The notes under the pieces were generated by a model that saw only the letters and a list, made by a program, of their open reading frames with translations, searched no databases and was not told the origin of the DNA. Made by a program: the position numbers and the translations under genes. DNA of 64,000 nt, from the NCBI GenBank assembly GCA_013416405.1, contig JACCET010000003.1:336936-400935 (forward strand), given 5' to 3'. Of this stretch, positions 41,402 to 50,621 are shown one piece after another. The DNA comes from Alcaligenaceae bacterium (lineage in GTDB: Bacteria; Pseudomonadota; Gammaproteobacteria; Burkholderiales; Burkholderiaceae_B). Position 1 is the stretch's first letter. Each line of letters starts with the position of its first letter.

Positions 41402-41970
41402 GGGATTTTGGATGTATCCTGCGCAGCATATTCTGGCAGCGCGACGGTAATGCGTTTTAGTGGGAAGCTAGCGGCGTCAAGGTGCGTATGGTCCTTGCTG
41501 GCATAGCGTGCGGTTATGGCCTGCAATGCAGATAGTTGCTTTAGGTTGGTTTGCCATTTTGGGGGTAGGGCGTAGGCGAGCAGCTGTTGTGCTTCGTTCT
41601 CTAGCAACAGGCAAGTATCTTGGCTCCATGTTGCATCGCCAAAGCCGCACTTGGCCAACTCGGCCAGAATAGTCCAAAGACTGACCACATTATGTTGAAA
41701 TGCGGGGCTGAGCACCACGCACGGCCCTTTCCATGGCTGGGCTTGCCCGAAAGCAAGCAGGGCAGCTATGGCGGTGCCAGGTGTGAAAATGTGGTCTTTA
41801 TCGGCACCAGCGCTCATGCCACTGGCCGAGATCCCGGCCCAGGCAGGGATCTCGGCCAGTGGCATGTTTAACAGACGCAGTCTGATATCGGCTTCGCGCG
41901 GTAGTCGCCATAGCTGCCCGTCTGTGGCGAGTCTCAATACAAGAACCGGAGCAGCGTGTGCAGGCAACAT
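41398..41970 (-). CDS. Hypothetical protein, N-domain paralogue of the GT at 50622-52127
   Basis: A 190-residue protein without recognised catalytic motifs. The first part (PVLVLRLATDGQLWRLPREA, then LRLLNMPL) matches the start of the 501-residue protein at 50622-52127 (PVLAVRLDASERPWRLSPES, LRLINVPV), and both have QQ(L/I)LAY-type segments later. It lacks the C-terminal GT9-like half. In its N-terminal third a palindrome is inserted in frame, encoding MPLAEIPAWAGISASGM. Either the insertion is tolerated or the gene is decaying. It sits 3 bp after wzt and overlaps the next gene, so it is in the operon. Confidence 0.6.
   Translation of the reverse strand: MLPAHAAPVLVLRLATDGQLWRLPREADIRLRLLNMPLAEIPAWAGISASGMSAGADKDHIFTPGTAIAALLAFGQAQPWKGPCVVLSPAFQHNVVSLWTILAELAKCGFGDATWSQDTCLLLENEAQQLLAYALPPKWQTNLKQLSALQAITARYASKDHTHLDAASFPLKRITVALPEYAAQDTSKIP
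41815..41866. repeat. Perfect 21-bp-arm palindrome inserted inside a coding sequence
   Basis: Arms at 41815-41835 and 41846-41866 are exact complements (core ATGCCACTGGCCGAGATCCC), with the 10-nt loop GGCCCAGGCA. It is read through in frame as an IPAWAGI peptide, the kind of product given by dispersed palindromic repeats in many proteobacteria. The paralogue at 50622-52127 has no such segment at the same place. Confidence 0.8.
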
Positions 41971-41973
41971 GGC

Positions 41974-43353
41974 TCAGGCCTCAGAGGTTGCCGCCAGGGA
42001 CTTGATGCGGATGTCTATCATGGGGATACCAACGATGCCGGTACTAACGCTGGCGCACAGCGATTGGAGTATCAAGGCGTCGTGCACCCAATGGTGCTGT
42101 ATGTGGTCGTTTTGCGTTCCTTCCGCAACAGAAGCGGTAACGGAGTACTCTCCACTTTGCAGCAAAGGCATCTGGAATCGGAAACGGCCTTGCTGGGTAT
42201 CTCCGGCCGTGATGGAGACCGGCGCATCAAGCGTGGAAATACAGGTATTGTCGCCAAATAGAATCTGGCCGCGTCGATCTTTTAGCTGGAAGCCTACGAT
42301 CACCGACGCAATGTCGATGTCGCTGGTATATTGTATTGCCAGTTCCACCAGCTCTCCGCCGGTTATGCTATGTGCTTCGTTGCCGTTGACTTGTTCCAGC
42401 CAGATGTCTTGTATGGACATCTGGCCGGTGCCGAAACTTTCTACCGGGTTAAAGGCCTGGACTTGCATTGCATTCTGCAGAGGCGAATCTTTCAATAGCT
42501 CCCACCGCTTGTCGTCAGCGATGATGGGTTCATGGTCGATGGCCTGGATAGGCTTGCGTGCCGGTGCCGGGGTAATGGGAGCCACTTGCTTACTTTCGAC
42601 TTGGATCTCTGCTCGACCTTGCTTGTAGATTTCCGCGTTGTAGTCTTTGCAGATGTCGCGTGCGGGGCCAATGGCGCGCAGACGACCACGCTCCAGCCAG
42701 ATGGCTCGTTCACATAGGCTGGTCACGGAAGCGCTGTCATGACTCACGAATAGCAGAGTTCCGTTTTTGCAGAACTCCCGAAGGAAGCGCATGCACTTCT
42801 GGGTGAATAGTGCATCACCCACAGCCAGTGCTTCGTCGATAATAAGTATGTCGGCGTCTACGTGGGCTATGACGGCGAAAGCTAATCGCACGTACATGCC
42901 TGAAGAGTACGTTTTTACGGGCTGATCGATGAATTCGCCGATATCTGCAAAGGCTGTAATAGCGTCGTAGCGACTATCAATTTGCTTGTGGGTCAAACCA
43001 AGTATGGACGCGTTCAGGTATACGTTGTCGCGTCCGGTGAATTCAGGGTTGAAACCCGCGCCTAGTTCCAGCAAGGCCGCCACACGACCTTCGATGGCTA
43101 CGTTTCCTGACGAAGGCGTCAGCGTGCCGCATAGCAGTTGCAGCAGCGTAGACTTACCTGCACCGTTGCGACCGATGATGCCGATTGTTTCACCACGGTG
43201 CACCTCGAAGGAAATATCTTCGAGCACCTGGAAGGTCTTGTGGAAATTCCGGTGTCCGCGACACAGCATTTGCAGTAAACGGTGATGCGGCCGTTCGTAG
43301 ATGTGATAGTGCTTGCTGAGCTGTGTAGCTTTGATAGCGATTTCAGAGGACAT
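41974..43353 (-). CDS. wzt: Polysaccharide ABC exporter ATP-binding protein (Wzt) with glycan-binding tail
   Basis: A 459-residue ATPase for export of lipid-linked O-polysaccharide. Walker A GIIGRNGAGKSTLLQLL and the late DILIIDEALAVGD Walker B are standard; the signature is in KTYSSGMYVRLAFA. The last 160 residues (about 295-450) form a Wzt C-terminal beta-sandwich domain, which reads the finished chain end. This implies a capped, ABC-exported glycan. The ATG at 43353 overlaps the end of the permease gene by 11 bp; the ORF extends further upstream without homology. Confidence 0.9.
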   Translation of the reverse strand: MSSEIAIKATQLSKHYHIYERPHHRLLQMLCRGHRNFHKTFQVLEDISFEVHRGETIGIIGRNGAGKSTLLQLLCGTLTPSSGNVAIEGRVAALLELGAGFNPEFTGRDNVYLNASILGLTHKQIDSRYDAITAFADIGEFIDQPVKTYSSGMYVRLAFAVIAHVDADILIIDEALAVGDALFTQKCMRFLREFCKNGTLLFVSHDSASVTSLCERAIWLERGRLRAIGPARDICKDYNAEIYKQGRAEIQVESKQVAPITPAPARKPIQAIDHEPIIADDKRWELLKDSPLQNAMQVQAFNPVESFGTGQMSIQDIWLEQVNGNEAHSITGGELVELAIQYTSDIDIASVIVGFQLKDRRGQILFGDNTCISTLDAPVSITAGDTQQGRFRFQMPLLQSGEYSVTASVAEGTQNDHIQHHWVHDALILQSLCASVSTGIVGIPMIDIRIKSLAATSEA

Positions 43354-44161
43354 CAGCGAACCCCTTGCGTGTCTTTTGAAACCAGACGAATCCAAGCCAT
43401 GTTACTACCAGGCTGCCTAAGGCATGCCAAGCCAAGGCGCTCCAGTCGGGCCAGTTGCCTCCGATGACCTCTCGTAGTTGTTCAATAGGAATGGTAAGCG
43501 GGTTTAGCCCCATAAGAGGTTGGTAAGCTTCGGGAATCATGCTCATGGGGTAGAAAATAGGTGCCAGGAAAAGCAGCAGCGCAGCGATAAGCCCTGTTAT
43601 TTGAGAAATATCACGAAGGTAGACGGTGGCAGCAGCCAGAAACCAACTGGTGCCCAGGCATAGCAGTACCAGCGGCGCTAGTACTGCAGGTATTGCGATC
43701 AGGGTAACGAAGACTGTCTGATGAATAATGATCGACCCGACGATCAAGATGAGTAGTCCCATTGCCATGTGGAATAACGAGCTGAGCACCACAATAACAG
43801 GCAGAATCTCAAGCGGAAACACGACTTTTTTTACGTAATTGGCGTGTTCAAGCATCTTGGAAGGAGCGCGGGTCAGGCAGTCGGCTAGAAGCCCGTGCAG
43901 TGTCATGCCGCAGAAAAGTTGTAGAGCGAACTCTATGGTGGTGCCGTTGCCTCCCCAGCGAGCCCGAAAAATGCCGCCGAACACGGTGGTGTATACGGCC
44001 AGCATAAGCAGTGGCGTGATCAGCGACCATAACAAGCCCATTGACGCGCCTTTGTAGCGGCCCCAAATTTCTCGATGCGTCATGCCCAAGAGTAAAGCGT
44101 GGTTCCGGTACAAGCCCGAAATCATGGCTAGCGGGCTGATGCGTACAGTGGAAACATTCAT
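43343..44161 (-). CDS. wzm: Polysaccharide ABC exporter permease (Wzm)
   Basis: A 272-residue ABC-2 type permease with six predicted membrane helices. The N-terminal cytosolic piece ends in LLLGMTHREIWGRYKGASMG, the conserved entry before helix 1, and the helices match Wzm/KpsM. It pairs with the adjacent wzt gene to carry undecaprenyl-linked polysaccharide across the inner membrane. Confidence 0.9.
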   Translation of the reverse strand: MNVSTVRISPLAMISGLYRNHALLLGMTHREIWGRYKGASMGLLWSLITPLLMLAVYTTVFGGIFRARWGGNGTTIEFALQLFCGMTLHGLLADCLTRAPSKMLEHANYVKKVVFPLEILPVIVVLSSLFHMAMGLLILIVGSIIIHQTVFVTLIAIPAVLAPLVLLCLGTSWFLAAATVYLRDISQITGLIAALLLFLAPIFYPMSMIPEAYQPLMGLNPLTIPIEQLREVIGGNWPDWSALAWHALGSLVVTWLGFVWFQKTRKGFADVL

Positions 44162-44191
44162 GTCTTTCCTAAAAATGAACGGAAAATTATA

Positions 44192-46201
44192 TCAGTCGGG
44201 TTTTTCAAACCCAGTTTTGTCCAGCACTTCCACGTACATGGCTGCAAGTTCTCGTGACTGGTCCTCAAACCAGGTGATGGATGTATGAGGCGGCGTATAT
44301 CCTGCGGCTTGTGACCGGAAATGTTCGAGGGTGTCGTGAACGGCGCGCTTGAGCAATGTGCCATCGTCGTCCATGGGTATGATCAGGCCGTTCTGGCCGG
44401 GCAGAATGTCTTCCACCACGCCACCGGCGTCGCTGCAGATTACCCACACGTCGCGGGCCAGGGCTTCACGCACGACCAAGCCGAAGCTTTCCTTTGCCTG
44501 GGTAGGAAACAGCAACACGTCGATGCCAGCAAAGAACTCGTCGATGGTGGCTTGCGTGTAAGCCGGCACGACCTCGACATTTGCCAGATCTTTAAACCGG
44601 TCGGGTGCAAAGCAGGAAAAGCCCAGGTTCATCGTGTTGTCTACAACGACAAGCTTCGCAGCCTCGGCCGGCAAGCCGCGGAAAGCCTTGATAATGCTGT
44701 TCACCCCCTTGATGGCGTCGTTGCCGCCAACGTAGCCGAAGCGTAGTATAGGCGACGGTAAGCGCTGTACACAGGCGTCTGGGCGGCGTACGCCGTTGCG
44801 GTTTACTCGCACACGCTCCGCCGGGAATCCATTGGCTTGATAGAAGTCTGCAAAGTAGGTGCTGGGTGTCAGCAGCAGTTGAGCTTGGTCCAGTACTTGG
44901 CGTAAACGTTCGCTGCGGTAGGTATTAAGGGCGCTGTCGTCTACGCAACGTGCACAGACGTCTGGATCGATATGGTGCTGGTTGCAGTAGACGCCTTCTC
45001 GGTTCACCATGAACTGCCTTCCGCACAGCCACCATGCGTCGTGCAAGGTTACAACAAAGGGAATGCCTGCTGTTGCGCATTGTTCCATGGGCAGTATGCC
45101 TATGCCCTGGACACAGTGAAAATGGACAAGGTCAGGCTGAACGGCATCCAGCGTTTGCTGGAAGGGGGCAGCCATGTCTGGGTTTTCGAACATCTGCAGT
45201 GGGCCGAGGGCGTCGGGCATGCCGACACCAAACACGCTGATTTCACCGACTTCGTAGCGGCGTAAGGCATAGTTGGGCACGGTGCCTGTGGGCAGTACCG
45301 CAAAAACCGAGATATCCAGGTTGTCCGCTTGCAGTCGTTGATTGACTTCTTCGGCAATAATGGTGGCGCCGCCAAATGAGCGCGGCGAATAAAAAATATT
45401 GACAGTCAGTATGCGCGGCTTGCGAGGCCGCTCCCGGGGTGCGGTGTTCAGTAGGTGGCGGCGGCCGTGGTGGTTCCATCTAATGATGTCTGCACCTGAC
45501 GTTGGCTTGTCAGTATCCGCGTATATAGGTAAGCGCAGCCGTTGCGCTTCTTTGATGATTTCCGCAGCGTGGGGCGGAGTTGGTACGCCCAGCATGATAA
45601 CGGCGGTGGTTGTTGCGAGAGCTTTCAGGCACTGGTCTTCTTGGTGCCAGGGCAAGGACTCAAAGGCAACGCCAAGCTGGGCCAGATCGTCGGCCAGTTG
45701 TGCGGCTTCGTTCGTGGCGAAAGCGCCACCTGATTCGCTAATAAGCAACACCTTGGGCGCAAGGGTGTCGGTGGGTTGGCGCTCGATATGCGCGAGGAAA
45801 TCAGCGATGGGGAACCATTGCTTGGCTGAAATCACTGGAGCGGCAGCAGGCGCCTGGTGCAAGCGGCGGCGTAAGCCGGACCAACCCTCGGTGCCGACGA
45901 TGCCAGTCAGCTTGCGCACTGTAGGCAATAACCCGCCACTGCGGCGCACGCCGTCTCGTAGCCGCTGAAAAGCGTGGCGAGCAAGGCGTAGGCGGGTAAA
46001 GCCCCAGCGTAGCGGCCGGGTCACGGCCCAGCTTCGGCTGGTCCACAAGCGATTCAGCTCTTCGTTGGCCGCGTCGCGTTCTTGCTGTGCTTGCCTAAGG
46101 TCGGCTGTTAGGCGCGTGACTTCGTTCTGCAGGTGTTGAAGCTCCGGCAGAGGAGGGCGTGAGGTTGGTGGAGTGCGCGGCTCGCGCTGATCTGTCTGCA
46201 C
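44192..46201 (-). CDS. Large GT-B (GT4) glycosyltransferase with N-terminal coiled coil
   Basis: About 669 residues. A coiled coil (about residues 15-50) is followed by the motif SRSWAVTRPLRWG, a linker region, and a C-terminal GT4 domain: SPRSFGGATIIAEEVNQRL, FVVTLHDAWWLC, and GIDVLLFPTQAKESFGLVVREAL, with the E-x7-E catalytic pair. The open frame extends to 46339, but that would overlap the upstream gene by 128 bp; GTG at 46201 with AAAGAG upstream is the likely start. It transfers an unknown sugar in chain assembly. 30 bp upstream of wzm. Confidence 0.8.
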   Translation of the reverse strand: MQTDQREPRTPPTSRPPLPELQHLQNEVTRLTADLRQAQQERDAANEELNRLWTSRSWAVTRPLRWGFTRLRLARHAFQRLRDGVRRSGGLLPTVRKLTGIVGTEGWSGLRRRLHQAPAAAPVISAKQWFPIADFLAHIERQPTDTLAPKVLLISESGGAFATNEAAQLADDLAQLGVAFESLPWHQEDQCLKALATTTAVIMLGVPTPPHAAEIIKEAQRLRLPIYADTDKPTSGADIIRWNHHGRRHLLNTAPRERPRKPRILTVNIFYSPRSFGGATIIAEEVNQRLQADNLDISVFAVLPTGTVPNYALRRYEVGEISVFGVGMPDALGPLQMFENPDMAAPFQQTLDAVQPDLVHFHCVQGIGILPMEQCATAGIPFVVTLHDAWWLCGRQFMVNREGVYCNQHHIDPDVCARCVDDSALNTYRSERLRQVLDQAQLLLTPSTYFADFYQANGFPAERVRVNRNGVRRPDACVQRLPSPILRFGYVGGNDAIKGVNSIIKAFRGLPAEAAKLVVVDNTMNLGFSCFAPDRFKDLANVEVVPAYTQATIDEFFAGIDVLLFPTQAKESFGLVVREALARDVWVICSDAGGVVEDILPGQNGLIIPMDDDGTLLKRAVHDTLEHFRSQAAGYTPPHTSITWFEDQSRELAAMYVEVLDKTGFEKPD

Positions 46202-46211
46202 GCTGATCTCT

Positions 46212-47234
46212 TTATGACTGATCAATGATCTGTTCGACGGCACTGAACCAGTCGGACGAATGGATGGCAAGGCTGCGCTCAGCATAGACTTGATCACGCG
46301 CTGCGCTTGCCAGTTTGCGGCGTAGGGTGGTGTCGACAACCATTGTGTCGATATGTGTTTCCCATTCTTGGCTGCTACGCGCGATCAGGCCGGTAACCCC
46401 ATGTACTACAGTGTTGTGGTAAGAGCGTACGTTGCTGAAGATGGCGGGAATGCTCAAGGCACCATAATCAAGATACTTCAGGTCGGACTTGCTGATATTG
46501 AAGTGTGTGTCCGCAAGTGGTGCCAATGCAAAGTCCCAGTTCAATTCACGCTTCATCCAAGGCACAAACCGATCATAGCGGACATGGCCGTCGGCCCGCC
46601 GCAGGGTAACGGGTAGCCCCTTGAATAGTTCCAGCACCTGTGGGTTGGCTGACACGCCGACCAGTTCCAGGTGCAGCTTGCCATTATGGCGCCGTAGGCT
46701 GCGCCTCAGGGGGGCGAGAATGCCAAGCAAGTCTGGCAAGTGGGTGTATGTACCCATATAGCCCATGGTAACAATGTCACCAGCTTCTTTCGGGCCACGA
46801 GGTGGCCCAAAGAGCATATCGTCGATATGGTTTGGCAACAGCAGCACCTTGTCGTTGAAGATGCGCATACGTTCCAGCAGCGGCTGCGTAGACACCAGAA
46901 TGCCATCGGCCTCTCGGGCAAACAACCTGACTGCATTGGCCTGCTCGGATGGCAGGTCGAGAGCAAGCAGGTCATCGTCCAGGGTGTAGATGATGCGTGT
47001 GCCTGATGCTTGCAACTGACGTACCAGCTCTGCGGCGCGCAGCACATCGGTGTTGGGCTTCCATAATCGCTCGATGACCACCACATCAGCCCTATTTTTT
47101 TTGGGTAAGTCGATGCCTTGTGTTACCTGCCATGATGCATGGTCACGAGCGAACGGCAAAAGGAGTCGGATCATGGAGCAGCCGAAGGGTTGGAGATCGT
47201 CGCCATGCTGAAAAAGGATATGCAGCTGTTTCAT
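46212..47234 (-). CDS. Glycosyltransferase (GT-B, GT4-like)
   Basis: A 340-residue protein with IIYTLDDDLLALDLP early, a central LLLPNHIDDMLFG and the C-terminal donor half (VTMGYMGTYTHLPDLLGIL, FALAPLADTHFNISKSDLKYLDYGAL), typical of short GT4 enzymes in O-antigen loci. The start overlaps the stop of the 1,128-residue gene (ATGA), and the next GT begins about 10 bp beyond its stop. Confidence 0.78.
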   Translation of the reverse strand: MKQLHILFQHGDDLQPFGCSMIRLLLPFARDHASWQVTQGIDLPKKNRADVVVIERLWKPNTDVLRAAELVRQLQASGTRIIYTLDDDLLALDLPSEQANAVRLFAREADGILVSTQPLLERMRIFNDKVLLLPNHIDDMLFGPPRGPKEAGDIVTMGYMGTYTHLPDLLGILAPLRRSLRRHNGKLHLELVGVSANPQVLELFKGLPVTLRRADGHVRYDRFVPWMKRELNWDFALAPLADTHFNISKSDLKYLDYGALSIPAIFSNVRSYHNTVVHGVTGLIARSSQEWETHIDTMVVDTTLRRKLASAARDQVYAERSLAIHSSDWFSAVEQIIDQS

Positions 47235-50200
47235 GATGCAGAAGTGAACAAAGCATTTAGCGCCTGGGCGGCAGCATATTCGGGAGCGTATTTGGGCGCC
47301 ATTGCAAGGCCGGCATCTTGCAGAGACTGGCGCAGCGCAGCGTCTCTCAAGAGGCGCCTAAGGGCTTCAATGCCGGAGGTGGGATTTTCCGTGTCTATGA
47401 GCAAGCCAGTTTCAGCCTCGATGATTACTTGGTCGATGCTGTTTTTTCGTGGTTCGATAATGGCTGCAGCGCAAGCCATGGCCTGCAAGCTGATTGAACG
47501 TGCAGTCTGGCCGGAGGCTAAGTTCAAGAACAGCTGAGCTGCGTCAAAAGCGTCGGCCAGTACCTCTGCTGTGATTTTATTCAGCTCGGCCCATGATATG
47601 CCGAGTTGATCGCAGGTGTTGATCAGTACTGCGGTAGGGCTTTCGGTAATGACGCGCACCGCGGCATCAGCACCATTTTCTTCATGCAGTACTTTGATGA
47701 TGTCGATGGCCAGCTGAGTGTATGAGGAGTTCGCACCGTTCACTATAATTAGCAGATTCAGCGGTGAACCCCTCTTGCGGTTGATGGGTGTGTAAAGTCG
47801 CGTGTCGTAATGGATGGGCAAGTCGGCGACAGACAGCTTGATGATAGGCAAGCCATGGTTGGATAGTTCGGGTATGGCCTTGGGCACGATGTCGTCCGCG
47901 CCGGCGTCAAGCAGCAAACCGTCTGCGTGCTGCAGCGATTGGGCCAGCATGGACCAGCTTTCAAAAAACTCCACAGGAACGTCTAGTTGGAGGGCTAAGC
48001 GGTCAAGGCTGATTGCATCTGATTTCAGCAGAGCCAGGCGTGCATCCACACCCATTTCTGTCAGTGCCTGCGCAAGTGCGAAAGATGGGTTGGCAGGATG
48101 CAGGTCGCTGCCTGTCAGGGCAAGCAATACGCGCTTGCCTTCATATTGTTCCATGACCGCGAGACGGGTGTTCTGCAACGCCCAGCAACTGGACAGGCGT
48201 GCGCGGGTGGCCGCAAGCACCGGGTTTTGATGGGTGAGGTGTATACCTTCCATGATAAGCGGGTTGCCATGCTTGTTCGAAAGTGCTTCGCCCGAGAGCT
48301 TGGTCAGTTTCAGGCGGCGCTCGGATGTATAGCTGCGCGATTGAGCATGAAAAACATAGGCGTCATCCACGACGGCGAGCTCCCAACCAGCCCTGCGTGC
48401 GCGCAGCGAGAAGTCGTCTTCTTCACCAAACCCACGCCCGAATGTTACTTCGTCAAAGATACCAACTTCGTCCATGGTTTCGCGCCGAATCATATAGCAG
48501 AAACCGTTAAGAAAGCCGACGCGCGGACACTGGCAGGCAGACAATATGGCAACTTGGGTTGCCATATTGTCGATGGTGACGCCTTCGGGCAGAGGATTGT
48601 CGTGCCAGTCGCCGCCGTCTTCAAAGATGTGCGGCACCGACTGCCATGAGGCCGTGTTGCTCAAAGGGCCGGCAGCGCCGACTTTTGGGTTCTCGCGAAA
48701 ACACCGCAACATGCGTTCGAGCCAGTCGGGCGTGACGATTGTGTCGCTGTTCAGCAGTATGACAAAATCACCAGAACTGCTGCGCAAGCCCTGATTGGCG
48801 GCTAGGGTATAGCCCTTGGCATCCTCATTTCGGATCAAGGGCACACCTTGGCTTTCGGCAAACTCTTCGAGGAAGTTTTGGGTTTCGGGCTTGCTGCCGT
48901 CGTCCACCAGTATTAATTGATAAGGCGGAGCGGTATTGCGCAATACAGAGGCCAGACAGTTACGAACGTCGTCCAGCGCATTGTGCACGCATACGATGAT
49001 GTCGACAGACTCGCTATGAGGAAGTAACTTTGTAGGCTTGCGTCGAATGGTTTGCGTGCTTGATTCCGCTGTGAAGCGTTCCTGAGTGCGCCCGCGCTGT
49101 ACCAAGCCTTTCACTCCTTCCCTACTCGCGATCCCCACAACAGCACGTAGCGCTGCACTCCAGCCGTTGACCCGCCGATATTCCCTGAATTGGCGAAGCG
49201 CAGCCATATCGCAGCGACCGGCTGACACGAAGAGCCTTCGTACCAAACGTACCGGTAAAGTCAACAGCCGTCCTAGCTTATAGCTTACAGAGCCGTGGAT
49301 CTCGTCAATGTACTGACTGCTGTCTTTATAGGAATTTTGTACGCTTTTGATGTCTGCCTGAAAGGTTTTTATGGCTTCCCGCAGGCTGCTTATGTCGTTT
49401 TCTCGCTCACGGTATTGATCTTGCAAGATATTTATATCGCGTTCTCGTTCTCGGCATCGGGCTTCCAATATACGAGACCGCTCAGCCTCGGCCTTCAGGT
49501 TTGCGTTGGCTTCGGCTTGATGTTGATTGTCAAGGTTGCGGCTGCGCCACAGCTGCCATAGCAGTCCTGACGGAGACCATGCGGCATCATCTACTTGCGT
49601 ATACGTGCCGAGTCGCTCGCGCGTGTCCGGTCCGAAGGGGTCGACGTATTGTTGCTGTTCGGCGGGATGCAAGGAAAGAAATACCAAGCGTTCCATGCCA
49701 TCGATGGCTTTACCGTCTTTGTAGCGGGCATAAGAGTAGTCACAGTCGAACTTGGCAAGAGCTGCGTAGCATTCTTTGTAGTCGGATATATATTCCGTGA
49801 AGATTTCGGCCAGCCCGGGCACGTTGGCACTCTGGGTTTCTGACGGAGCTCTGCGTAATTCGGCAGGGTCTCCGGAATGAAACTGAAAGAGCGATAGCGC
49901 GCCGTCGAGTGTGCCCCAGCCGTCTGCCGTCCGTTGTAGATTCAGTGTCTGTGCATTCCATGGCCCGCCAATAAAACCGCTATGCCGCCAGATGCGCGTG
50001 CTTTCCACGAAACTGCATGCCAACTGGCCGTAGAATTGGTCACCGTAAAAGTAGGCCTGTGGATGGTACGAGGCGTGTCTGCTGAGCTCTTGAGCCCACC
50101 AGTCGACGAAGAGCTCCACTCTTGTACCAGCACTGAAACCGATGAAGCCAAAATTAAACTGGCCACGGCGCGCGATGGTGTCGCTGCCGGGTATGCCATC

Positions 50201-50617
50201 GGCTGCAGACGGAGGTTCGAAGGCAAAAGGCGTAAGCAGCACGCCTGCGGCAGGCAAGGCATCCCATGCGGCTTGCAAGCTGCCAAAGACTTTAGACTGA
50301 GGATCCAGGAACAATATTGATTCGCGGTCTTGCTTGAGTAAGGCGCGCAGGACATACGGCTTGATTGCTGCTTTCAGTTCACTGGCCTGGTACTGGAAGG
50401 CAAGGCGCGCGAAGTCTGGGATGTCCAGCACAGCAGGCTGCCACACTTCGCACACCAACGCCTGCTCCAATGCCTGCAATTGTTCGATTGGCCAGTTTTG
50501 TTCGACCAGTATCAATATGCGGTCGCAGTCAGGCTCGTGCTTCTGAAGGGACCGAAATAGAACGCCCGCAGAAGGGAGTTCGCTAGCAGTACACAGAGTG
50601 AAGACGGTTCGCTTCAT
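47231..50617 (-). CDS. 1,128-residue multidomain glycosyltransferase (GT-A, coiled coil, GT2, GT-B-like)
   Basis: Domains in order: an N-terminal GT8-like domain (1-320) paralogous to the 40103-41401 protein; a coiled coil (about 370-450) ending in SVSYKLGRLLTLPVRLV; a complete GT2 domain (about 535-800) with VDIIVCVHNALDDV and the metal motif in LLNSDTIVTPDWLERML; and a C-terminal GT-B-like region (about 840-1128). In the first domain the metal motif DPDIKV of the paralogue is DPQSKV, so it is probably inactive. The protein likely works as a scaffold with one sure active site. It starts 4 bp from the 50622 gene. Confidence 0.8.
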   Translation of the reverse strand: MKRTVFTLCTASELPSAGVLFRSLQKHEPDCDRILILVEQNWPIEQLQALEQALVCEVWQPAVLDIPDFARLAFQYQASELKAAIKPYVLRALLKQDRESILFLDPQSKVFGSLQAAWDALPAAGVLLTPFAFEPPSAADGIPGSDTIARRGQFNFGFIGFSAGTRVELFVDWWAQELSRHASYHPQAYFYGDQFYGQLACSFVESTRIWRHSGFIGGPWNAQTLNLQRTADGWGTLDGALSLFQFHSGDPAELRRAPSETQSANVPGLAEIFTEYISDYKECYAALAKFDCDYSYARYKDGKAIDGMERLVFLSLHPAEQQQYVDPFGPDTRERLGTYTQVDDAAWSPSGLLWQLWRSRNLDNQHQAEANANLKAEAERSRILEARCRERERDINILQDQYRERENDISSLREAIKTFQADIKSVQNSYKDSSQYIDEIHGSVSYKLGRLLTLPVRLVRRLFVSAGRCDMAALRQFREYRRVNGWSAALRAVVGIASREGVKGLVQRGRTQERFTAESSTQTIRRKPTKLLPHSESVDIIVCVHNALDDVRNCLASVLRNTAPPYQLILVDDGSKPETQNFLEEFAESQGVPLIRNEDAKGYTLAANQGLRSSSGDFVILLNSDTIVTPDWLERMLRCFRENPKVGAAGPLSNTASWQSVPHIFEDGGDWHDNPLPEGVTIDNMATQVAILSACQCPRVGFLNGFCYMIRRETMDEVGIFDEVTFGRGFGEEDDFSLRARRAGWELAVVDDAYVFHAQSRSYTSERRLKLTKLSGEALSNKHGNPLIMEGIHLTHQNPVLAATRARLSSCWALQNTRLAVMEQYEGKRVLLALTGSDLHPANPSFALAQALTEMGVDARLALLKSDAISLDRLALQLDVPVEFFESWSMLAQSLQHADGLLLDAGADDIVPKAIPELSNHGLPIIKLSVADLPIHYDTRLYTPINRKRGSPLNLLIIVNGANSSYTQLAIDIIKVLHEENGADAAVRVITESPTAVLINTCDQLGISWAELNKITAEVLADAFDAAQLFLNLASGQTARSISLQAMACAAAIIEPRKNSIDQVIIEAETGLLIDTENPTSGIEALRRLLRDAALRQSLQDAGLAMAPKYAPEYAAAQALNALFTSAS

Positions 50618-50621
50618 GGGT

